Source: Paludibacteraceae bacterium
GTDB lineage: Bacteria > Bacteroidota > Bacteroidia > Bacteroidales > Paludibacteraceae
DNA: 43,638 nucleotides
Direction: 5' to 3'
NCBI GenBank assembly: GCA_024401535.1
Contig: JAKSKX010000019.1
Coordinates: 1-43,638, forward strand
Part shown: one piece after another, positions 1 to 5,449 of the stretch
Layout of the letters: each line of letters begins with the position of its first letter
Position numbering within the stretch: position 1 is the first letter of the stretch
Made by a program: the position numbers and the translations under genes
Notes under the pieces: model-generated
Told to the model about the DNA's origin: nothing
Database searches by the model: none
What the model saw: the letters and a program-made list of their open reading frames with translations, nothing else

Positions 1-114
1 GGCTTGTGTGTGCAATAAAAAAAGTTAAAATCGTTAAATCTGTACGATTTTACATTCTCAAAACATCCTTGATAGGACTTTTCTACCGTATTACGCACAA
101 CTCACTGATTATCA
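1..114. other. left-edge noncoding or remnant sequence with hairpin
   Basis: No intact gene is visible. Positions 26-34 and 44-52 form a perfect 9-bp inverted repeat with a 9-nt loop. The minus strand is open from about 107 to the window edge, with a GTG but no ATG start. This could be the end of a gene lying outside the window or a dispersed repeat. It lies outside the virus-like element. Confidence 0.3.
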
Positions 115-147
115 ATGTGTGCCACAAACTGTGATTGCCAAAATCTT

Positions 148-306
148 TTTTGTATTATTATTCCTAATTTGATAACGACTATTGAAGGGTATACTTTTGC
201 TGGTTGCACTCGTTTGAATTACATTTATATTCCTGATTCGATAACGACAATTGGAGAGTATGCTTTTGGGGGTTACCCTAATTTAAAAGAGATTCAGTGC
301 AGGATA
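148..306 (+). pseudogene. BspA-type LRR_5 repeat fragment
   Basis: The reading frame encodes about two leucine-rich repeats of the LRR_5 (BspA / Treponema pallidum) type: IIIPNLITTIEGYTFAGC followed by a second unit, IYIPDSITTIGEYAFGGY. Such repeats normally occur in arrays of ten or more inside large secreted surface proteins. Here there is no signal peptide, and the frame runs at about 307 into sequence that belongs to the adjacent element. I read it as a truncated surface-protein gene marking the left boundary of the mobile element. A rearranged passenger fragment is the alternative. Confidence 0.6.
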
Positions 307-312
307 GAACAT

Positions 313-337
313 ATAGAAAATATCCCTTTCCCCCTCC
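313..337 (+). repeat. left terminal-inverted-repeat candidate
   Basis: These 25 bp match the reverse complement of 18036-18060 at 22 of 25 positions, and all three differences are transitions. Consensus from outside to inside begins ATAGARAATATCC and continues as a C/T-rich tract. The orientation is that expected of terminal inverted repeats bounding the 17.7-kb element. The tract is pyrimidine-rich, no target-site duplication is obvious, and both copies are translatable, so an unrelated dispersed repeat is possible. Confidence 0.35.
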
Positions 338-350
338 ACCCAAAGAGGGG
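331..350 (+). promoter_or_regulatory. hairpin overlapping the RBS of the first gene
   Basis: CCCCTC (331-336) pairs with GAGGGG (345-350) over an 8-nt loop, and the 3' arm is the purine-rich ribosome-binding segment in front of the ATG at 359. It could sequester the start site or simply be part of the element end. This is seen in sequence only. Confidence 0.3.
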
Positions 351-358
351 AAAAGAAC

Positions 359-628
359 ATGAAAAAAAAGGAATTTATTACAGTTAGAGAGTACATCTCT
401 CAGGACGCTAACATTTTAAGCGTCAAAGTTTTCAAGTTAGTTAATACTGAGGCTAAAAAGGAAATTTTAGCTTTCGCTGATGCTGTCGATGCTGAAGGTA
501 TCAATGTGTCGGAAGTGTCTTTCGACTTCCCTAACCTGCTTGCCATAGTCAAGTATGAAGGAGGTTACGAGAACTCTGTCAGAGTAAGTGAAATATACAT
601 TAACCGCTATGAGTATGGAGACAAATAG
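359..628 (+). CDS. hypothetical protein, first gene of the element
   Basis: An 89-residue soluble protein beginning MKKKEFITVREYISQDAN, with no signal peptide or membrane segment. I do not recognise a family. The mixed alpha/beta character and the absence of cysteines suggest a small cytosolic protein. The start is an ATG behind a purine-rich GAGGGGAAAAG stretch. Its 3' end overlaps the primase-helicase start region (609), so the two are probably translationally coupled. By position it is an early or replication gene. Function unknown. Confidence 0.6.
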   Translation: MKKKEFITVREYISQDANILSVKVFKLVNTEAKKEILAFADAVDAEGINVSEVSFDFPNLLAIVKYEGGYENSVRVSEIYINRYEYGDK

Positions 629-2912
629 CGGTGCAACTACGGGCAAGCGAGACTATCTGGAGTCTCGTCTTGCCCTTCTTGGTATTACGGAGGACGAGAA
701 CAAGATTCGTCTGCATGGGTGTCATCAGGTGGCTTTTGACATTGAGACTGACTATGATCAGACAGTTTTCGGAGTTGATGCTAACGGAAACATCACGATC
801 AATCTTTGGTCGATAGACCGTTATCCTGTTACATATAAAGCAGAATCTAAGGCAAGGTATGATACAGGACAGAGCGACAAGGAAAAGAGGTTCTTTATCA
901 CTCGTCTTTCGCCTGACAACATCAAGAAGATGCAGGAGGAAGCCAAAGCAAGAGGAGAGAAAGATCCAGAGATTCCAAAATACATACATCCTAAAGGTCA
1001 AGGTACTGTTCCTTTCTTTCACGACAATATCATTACAAAGTACGAGAAAGCGGAGCAGATAACTACTCTTGTGCTTACAGAAGGCTACTTCAAGGCTTTC
1101 AAGGCTAACAAGCACGGAATACCCGTTGTAGGTCTTGCTGGAATCACCACTGCCACAGACAAGACTAAGAAACTGCACACGGACATAGCAAAGCTTATAA
1201 CTACTTGCCGTGTCAAAAATGTTATCATGCTGTATGACGGAGACTGCCTGAACATATCTATGAAGGCAGTGGCTAAAGGTGTTGACCTTGCTACTCGTCC
1301 AGCTGGCTTCTATAACTCTATGCTCAAGATCATTGACCTGATGAGGGATTTCGATGTAGATGTATATTTCTCTTACATCAAGAGCTCTGAGATTGAAGGA
1401 GAGCCCAAGGGACTTGATGACCTACTTGTACAACTTAAGGGAAAGGAGGAGGAAGTAAGGGAAGACCTCTTACATGTGGGTGGTGGGATAAGCAAGTACT
1501 TTGACAAGATGCGTGTTACCAGAGGCAAGGACACGGACAGACTCAAGAAACTTTTCAACCTCAAGAGTGCTGAGCATTTCTATCAGGCATGGGACACAAT
1601 CATTGCAGATCGAGAGTTTGTCTATTATGGCAGCACCTATAAATGCGAGACGAACAAGGACGGAACAAAGCGTCTTATTCTGGTAGAGAGCAGAGACCTT
1701 CAGGAATACATGAGAGTAGGCACGGACTACTACAGACTAATAGACAAGCCTATACTTGGAACGGATGAAGTAGAAAAGGAACTTGTCTCGTGGAAGAAGT
1801 CAACCATTATTGACGACTACGGCAAAGAGGCTCTGAAGAGAATTGTCATATACAACGGTTTCATAAACTATCCTGACAATATCACTTGGCAGAAGGTCCG
1901 AAACCACAGATACAACCTTTATGCAGAAGTCAACCACAGCACAGAACCGGGAAGCTTCTATCATACATCAAAGTTTATCAGACATATTTTCGGGGAGCAG
2001 TACGAACTCGGGCTTGACTACCTCAAGAACCTGTACGAACACCCTACACAACCGCTTCCTGTTCTGTGTTTGGTCAGCAGAGAGAGAAAGACAGGAAAGA
2101 GCACTTTCCTTAACTTCCTTAAACTGATATTCCGCTCTAATGCCATAATCTGCGGAAACGCTGACATACAGAGCGAGTTCAACGAGTTTATAGCAACAAA
2201 GCTTATTGTGGCCGTCGATGAAACTTCGCTTGCAGACAATGCTAAGACGACAGAGAAAATCAAGATGCTTTCCACTGCAAGGAAGCTCGTGGCAAACGGA
2301 AAGGGAAAGAACCAAATAGAGGTGGACCACTTCGCAAAGTACATCCTTTGCTCTAACGACGAAACAAGGTTTATCTATACCACAAAAGAGGAGACAAGAT
2401 TCTGGGTTAGGAAAGTGCCTACACTGGCAGACAAAGAGGACATAAACATACTGCAAAGGATGAGTGATGAACTTCCGCACTTCCTGGACTTCCTCCGTAA
2501 CCGCTCCTTCTCGGTAGAGAATACGACAAGAACTTTCTTTGACGAGAAGCTTATCAGAACGGAGGCTTTCGAGAACCTGGCAAACGAACAGATGCGCCCA
2601 GCTGAGAAACTCCTCAGAACTTGGATAACCGAATACTTCGAGGACTTCGACGACGAAGATGTGTTAGAGATAGACAAGGAAAGACTCAAGCAGTGGGTGC
2701 CTGGTCTTGCTCCTTACGAGAAGGAGATAGACAGGATTTGCCGTGAAAACCTTGGGGCAGAAAAGAAAAGGGATGCTTCAGGTAAAACAAAGAGTTGTCG
2801 TTTCAAGTTCTTTGTTAAGGAACTGACCTACGAAGAAAGCGACACGATGACAACCAGAGCAAAGGCCTTTGTCGGTAGGCCGTATGTGTTCAACAGAAAA
2901 GATTTTTTATAA
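609..2912 (+). CDS. primase-helicase (DUF3854/toprim-like plus SF3 D5-type helicase)
   Basis: Replicative primase-helicase of the type found in phages and mobile elements, about 767 residues. The N-terminal half has a toprim-like module: LVLTEGYFKAFKANKHGIPV at about residues 152-170 and VIMLYDGDCLN at about 204. The C-terminal half has a P-loop helicase core with a Walker A variant (RERKTGKST, about 492), Walker B (LIVAVDET, about 533) and a motif-C-like LCSND (about 580), as in D5/SF3 enzymes. ATG at 609 is preferred, with 615 possible; an in-frame GTG at 588 lies too deep in the upstream gene. A self-encoded primase-helicase with no polymerase suggests theta-type replication using the host polymerase. 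Downstream lies the iteron region, a plausible origin for it. Confidence 0.85.
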   Translation: MSMETNSGATTGKRDYLESRLALLGITEDENKIRLHGCHQVAFDIETDYDQTVFGVDANGNITINLWSIDRYPVTYKAESKARYDTGQSDKEKRFFITRLSPDNIKKMQEEAKARGEKDPEIPKYIHPKGQGTVPFFHDNIITKYEKAEQITTLVLTEGYFKAFKANKHGIPVVGLAGITTATDKTKKLHTDIAKLITTCRVKNVIMLYDGDCLNISMKAVAKGVDLATRPAGFYNSMLKIIDLMRDFDVDVYFSYIKSSEIEGEPKGLDDLLVQLKGKEEEVREDLLHVGGGISKYFDKMRVTRGKDTDRLKKLFNLKSAEHFYQAWDTIIADREFVYYGSTYKCETNKDGTKRLILVESRDLQEYMRVGTDYYRLIDKPILGTDEVEKELVSWKKSTIIDDYGKEALKRIVIYNGFINYPDNITWQKVRNHRYNLYAEVNHSTEPGSFYHTSKFIRHIFGEQYELGLDYLKNLYEHPTQPLPVLCLVSRERKTGKSTFLNFLKLIFRSNAIICGNADIQSEFNEFIATKLIVAVDETSLADNAKTTEKIKMLSTARKLVANGKGKNQIEVDHFAKYILCSNDETRFIYTTKEETRFWVRKVPTLADKEDINILQRMSDELPHFLDFLRNRSFSVENTTRTFFDEKLIRTEAFENLANEQMRPAEKLLRTWITEYFEDFDDEDVLEIDKERLKQWVPGLAPYEKEIDRICRENLGAEKKRDASGKTKSCRFKFFVKELTYEESDTMTTRAKAFVGRPYVFNRKDFL

Positions 2913-2930
2913 CATTTAATAATTTGTAAT

Positions 2931-3083
2931 ATGGTAGCTAAATTTTGGCGTGGTTGGTGCGCAGTACATGATGAACGTGTTTTGTTAGTTAGTGATGTAT
3001 GGATTAATTCCTACACTTTGAGCGATTATCCTAGGGTGTTGGAGATTATTGCCCGTATTAATTGGTCTGTTTCTTTATTCTAA
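2931..3083 (+). CDS. small hypothetical protein (50 aa)
   Basis: ATG at 2931, 18 bp after the primase-helicase stop, behind a TTTAATAATTTGTAAT leader. It encodes MVAKFWRGWCAVHDERVLL and continues to a TAA at 3081, 50 residues in all. The product is rich in Trp and Val, with no membrane segment or recognised family. Position and spacing suggest co-transcription with the helicase. It is short enough that a chance reading frame cannot be excluded. Confidence 0.4.
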   Translation: MVAKFWRGWCAVHDERVLLVSDVWINSYTLSDYPRVLEIIARINWSVSLF

Positions 3084-3117
3084 TATGCAATCGAAAAAAG
3101 TGAAACTTTTAATGCTG

Positions 3118-3165
3118 TACATGATATATTAACAAGGAGTCCGCTTGTGAAAGTAGGCTCTTTAC
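3118..3165 (+). repeat. hairpin repeat, copy 1
   Basis: Begins TACATGATAT, then an AAGGAGTC...GGCTCTTT stem around a GCTTGTGAAAGTAG loop region. Copy 2 at 3368-3415 starts with the same ten bases and has the same loop core CTTGTGAAAGT, but its stem bases differ in ways that keep pairing (G-T wobbles here, perfect pairs there). That pattern suggests selection on structure. Each copy ends in a T run and could terminate transcription. Confidence 0.5.
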
Positions 3166-3167
3166 AC

Positions 3168-3270
3168 ACTGAGTAACGAGACAATAAGTAGTGGCTGTCT
3201 ATGATTCAGACTTTGCCTAGGAAGTCTGGAAGCCTCGGGAAGGCCAGGGGGTGTGACTCCCTCACTCAGT
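3168..3270 (+). ncRNA. structured RNA candidate with tRNA-like arm order
   Basis: A 7-bp closing helix (ACTGAGT 3168-3174 with ACTCAGT 3264-3270) encloses four hairpins: AGACA 3179-3183/TGTCT 3196-3200; CAGACTT 3207-3213/AAGTCTG 3222-3228 with an 8-nt loop; GCCT 3232-3235/AGGC 3241-3244; and AGGGG 3246-3250/TCCCT 3258-3262 with a 7-nt loop. The order resembles a class II tRNA: acceptor, D, anticodon, long variable and T arms. However, the loops lack tRNA consensus (no TTCRANY T-loop) and the anticodon arm is too long, so it is not a normal tRNA. It lies between two matching hairpins in a gene-free stretch. Confidence 0.4.
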
Positions 3271-3306
3271 ACGATGTAAAAAATTCTTTAGTAATGTTCT
3301 TTGTAT

Positions 3307-3337
3307 AGGATGCGGTTTGGGAAAATAGCATCCTTTC
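3307..3337 (+). terminator. hairpin with T-rich tail
   Basis: AGGATGC (3307-3313) pairs with GCATCCT (3328-3334) around a 14-nt loop and is followed by TTCTCTTT. It could end a transcript from the primase-helicase unit or the structured RNA upstream. Confidence 0.4.
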
Positions 3338-3367
3338 TCTTTAAGTAGAAACTAATTTTCGTAAAAA

Positions 3368-3415
3368 TACATGATATAATGTAAGGAGCGAGCTTGTGAA
3401 AGTTAGCTCCTTTGT
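3368..3415 (+). repeat. hairpin repeat, copy 2 (terminator-like)
   Basis: Second copy of the TACATGATAT-initiated hairpin, exactly 250 bp from copy 1. AAGGAGC (3383-3389) pairs perfectly with GCTCCTT (3406-3412), followed by TTTG. Together the two copies bracket the multi-hairpin RNA candidate. Confidence 0.5.
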
Positions 3416-3574
3416 TTATTTCTGCGGAAAGCAACCATAGACAAATCACAAGGCTTCCGGAGTTTGTCGATAGCAGCCTGATTTGATTTAGGGAGGAAAA
3501 GACAAAAGGAGAAAGCCACTATACTATATATATAACAGATTTTCATTTATACAAAAGCAGTTACTTTCGTTTTA

Positions 3575-3760
3575 TGGTCGTTTCGCAAAAAGAGGAAAGG
3601 CTTCAGAAGTGTTTTATATACGATTTGCAAAAAGCAGAAAGGCATATAAAACGGTTTATAATGCTTTCGTAAAAAGTAAGGAGAGGTGTGATTGTGTTTA
3701 TATTCCCTTTGCAAAAAGCAAAGAAAAGTGCAATTTGAATTTGAATGCTTTATGCAAAAT
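3575..3760 (+). repeat. 42-bp tandem (iteron-like) array, probable origin region
   Basis: The core TTT(C)G(C/T)AAAAAG recurs with its A-run starting at 3587, 3629, 3671 and 3713, exactly 42 bp apart, plus a weaker unit near 3756. Each core is preceded by GTTT(T)ATA-like sequence, and three are followed by a purine stretch. Exact four-turn phasing in an A/T-rich, gene-poor stretch after a replication gene is typical of initiator-binding iterons. Because 42 is divisible by three, the minus strand is also open here (a 75-aa frame with 14-residue repeats), but I favour DNA-binding sites over coding. Confidence 0.55.
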
Positions 3761-3780
3761 TTTTTAAAGTTCAAAAAAAG

Positions 3781-3963
3781 CGTTACAACTGTTACATTTC
3801 TATTAAGTTATTGAAAATAAAAAAGATAAAGCGTAACACTTGTGTTACACAACTGTTACATGCGTTACAGGGTGTTACGCCCTGTTACGCTATGTGTTAC
3901 ATTATTAAAATACTGAAAAACAACTACATAATACCCCAAATGTAGCAATGTAACGCATGTAAC
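3781..3963 (+). repeat. GTTAC / GTAAC short-repeat array
   Basis: GTTAC occurs at 3782, 3791, 3844, 3855, 3864, 3874, 3884 and 3896; the inverse GTAAC occurs at 3833, 3950 and 3959. The 3844-3900 block is spaced 9-12 bp, about one helical turn, putting the sites on one face of the DNA. It includes a CAGGG/CCCTG inverted repeat (3868-3884). This is probably a binding platform for a replication initiator or for the HTH protein encoded at 4083. Confidence 0.55.
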
Positions 3964-4082
3964 ACTTTTTTCGCTAAGTTTGCGCACACACACAGCACAA
4001 ATCTTTTTTCAAAAAAATATTGCATTTTGCTTTGAAGTGTCAAAACTATGCTATATATTGCGCTCGTTAACTATAATATAAT

Positions 4083-4238
4083 ATGCAACGGGTATTAACG
4101 ATAAAGGAAGTACAGGCTATAATCAATGTCTCTAAGTCCAAAGCTGCAAAGATGATTCAGCATTTAAGAATCGTCTTGGACAAGCCAAAGCCTAAGATCG
4201 TTACCGTTGAGGAATTTTTAAAGTATTATGAGTTATAA
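4083..4238 (+). CDS. small helix-turn-helix DNA-binding protein (51 aa)
   Basis: ATG at 4083 opens a 51-residue frame starting MQRVLTIKEVQAIINVSKSK, with a TAA at 4236-4238. The segment TIKEVQAIINVSKSKAAKMI reads as an HTH, followed by a basic KPKPK turn and a VEEFLKYY helix, like small excisionase/MerR-type or plasmid DNA-binding proteins. It sits just after the GTTAC array and before the first membrane-protein unit, so it is a good candidate regulator or iteron-binding protein. Family assignment is by pattern only. Confidence 0.6.
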   Translation: MQRVLTIKEVQAIINVSKSKAAKMIQHLRIVLDKPKPKIVTVEEFLKYYEL

Positions 4239-4272
4239 CTAAATGTGGCATTAAGATTGAAGAACGGAGTCC

Positions 4273-4380
4273 CTTGCTCGTGTTAGTGCGTGAATGCTGG
4301 TGCGTGCCTCTGCATCTAATACAGTGAAAAGGCGTAAAAATAGACTGATCAACAGCGAGCAAGCCGTTTGTTTTTTTATA
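4273..4380 (+). promoter_or_regulatory. structured leader or attenuator before the 4389 gene
   Basis: CTTGCTCG (4273-4280) pairs with CGAGCAAG (4356-4363) across ~75 nt that contain an inner ATGC/GCAT pair (4294-4297 with 4312-4315). A T-run (4368-4377) follows immediately, and the ATG at 4389 comes 26 nt after the stem. This looks like either a terminator for the HTH gene or a folded 5' leader. Confidence 0.4.
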
Positions 4381-4388
4381 TAGATATT

Positions 4389-4859
4389 ATGGGAGGATTC
4401 AAAGATAAACTAAAAGTTATTCCCGCTGACATGGGAAAGGTTACGCAGTACTTGACGCTTGGAACACTTGCACTTGCCGCTGCTAATCATTACGCAAATA
4501 GTGAGCAGTTGAGAACATTTACTCAGTATGCAACAATTACTTCTGCAATGAGTGGTTTATTATGGCTTGGCTTTGGACAAACAAGCGTAACAAACAAATC
4601 TAACAAAGACATTTACTATTTGGATGAAATCACAGGAGAAGTGAAGCTTTGCCCTCCAGGACAAACCGCATACAACATCGACGGCATAAAAGTCGGTGAT
4701 AAAGTTTATAAGATTTGCGACAGCACTTCGGTTGAAGTTACAAAAAGTGGAGAGGTAAGGTTTACATCTTTATTCTCTCACTTGTTCAATGCTTTTTTGA
4801 ATGAAAGATTTCTCCTGACAACACCAGACGAATATTTCAAGCCTTTGTTCGAGGTATAA
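4389..4859 (+). CDS. two-TM membrane protein, family copy A
   Basis: A 156-residue protein starting MGGFKDKLKVIPADMG. An upstream in-frame TTG lies inside the T-run and is unlikely to be used. Two hydrophobic segments (about residues 18-33 and 48-62) precede a soluble domain with TGEVKLCPPGQTAYNIDGIK and GDKVYKICDSTS. The pattern EV-x-PG-x-DG(F/I)K-x-GK-(V/L)YK recurs in the proteins at 15179, 15659, 17055 and 17521, so this is the most divergent of five paralogues. It is a one-gene unit with its own terminator. Function unknown; a membrane-embedded virion, spike-anchor or exclusion protein are options. Confidence 0.7.
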   Translation: MGGFKDKLKVIPADMGKVTQYLTLGTLALAAANHYANSEQLRTFTQYATITSAMSGLLWLGFGQTSVTNKSNKDIYYLDEITGEVKLCPPGQTAYNIDGIKVGDKVYKICDSTSVEVTKSGEVRFTSLFSHLFNAFLNERFLLTTPDEYFKPLFEV

Positions 4860-4866
4860 CCTACTG

Positions 4867-4896
4867 AGGAAGCAGTCTAAAAGATTGCTTCCTTTT
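4867..4896 (+). terminator. rho-independent terminator
   Basis: AGGAAGCAGTCT pairs with AGATTGCTTCCT (12 bp, one G-T) around a 3-nt loop and is followed by TTTTGTTTTG. It closes the copy-A unit before the late operon promoter. Confidence 0.8.
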
Positions 4897-4956
4897 GTTT
4901 TGTTTCCTAAGTTTCCCTCTATTCCTTTAAGTTTCAACCATTTAAACCTTATTTAT

Positions 4957-4964
4957 TATCTTTG
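4957..4964 (+). promoter_or_regulatory. late-operon promoter (-7 element)
   Basis: TATCTTTG matches the Bacteroidota -7 consensus TAnnTTTG, 27 bp before the ATG at 4991. It lies just downstream of a terminator and heads the long run of closely spaced structural-type genes. Confidence 0.6.
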
Positions 4965-4990
4965 TATCACAATCGAAAACATGATAAGTG

Positions 4991-5449
4991 ATGCAAAATA
5001 TTTTACTCTACACAATAATCGGAGCAGTCGCAATGATTGCCATTTCGTACGGAAAGACAGCCAAAGGTCTTACGGATCTTGCTCTTTCTCTCTATAGTCT
5101 GAAGGTACACTCTTTCAAGAGCGGACAACTCATCTTGCGTCTATCCTTGCGTATCGTGAACACTGGAAGCAGTGATGTAGTCTTTAACAACATCTCCGGC
5201 AAAGTTCTCGAAAACGGCTCTTTGATAGGTACTTTCAACAAGTTGCCTAAGGTTGACAAATGGGTCTGCCCTGGCAAAGGGGCTGTTACATTGATTAACG
5301 ATATAGAGATAAAGTGCGAGATTGTCGATACTGTAAAAAGGCTTCTTTCCCTTGTTACTGGGCAATCTCTTAACCTCACTATTAGCGGTGATATGATAAG
5401 TAACGGCAACACTCTTCCTTTCTCATTCGACAAAAAGATTACTCTATAA
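4991..5449 (+). CDS. LEA2/WHy-like membrane-anchored protein
   Basis: 152 residues. An N-terminal TM segment (MQNILLYTIIGAVAMIAISY) is followed by a beta-rich domain with LRLSLRIVNTGSSDVVFNNI and a KLPKVDKWVCPGKG turn. This resembles the LEA-2/WHy fold (immunoglobulin-like, with an NP/NT-type turn). ATG at 4991 is preferred over the GTG at 4988. The stop overlaps the next start by one base, so translation is coupled. It is the first gene of the late operon. LEA2-like membrane proteins are plausible virion-membrane components, but that role is inferred. Confidence 0.6.
   Translation: MQNILLYTIIGAVAMIAISYGKTAKGLTDLALSLYSLKVHSFKSGQLILRLSLRIVNTGSSDVVFNNISGKVLENGSLIGTFNKLPKVDKWVCPGKGAVTLINDIEIKCEIVDTVKRLLSLVTGQSLNLTISGDMISNGNTLPFSFDKKITL

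Noticed and set aside
3168-3270. Genuine tRNA gene
   Set aside because: No TTCRANY T-loop, over-long anticodon stem with an 8-nt loop, extra base between T-stem and acceptor. Reported as a structured RNA instead.
3547-3774. 75-aa minus-strand frame with 14-residue repeats (P-F-x-F-L-R/Q pattern)
   Set aside because: The periodicity is explained by the 42-bp DNA array, there is no convincing start context, and neighbours are on the + strand. Kept only as an alternative reading of the array.
3575-3963. CRISPR array
   Set aside because: Repeats are short, diverged, without 25-40 bp identical repeats or unique spacers, and no cas genes are present.
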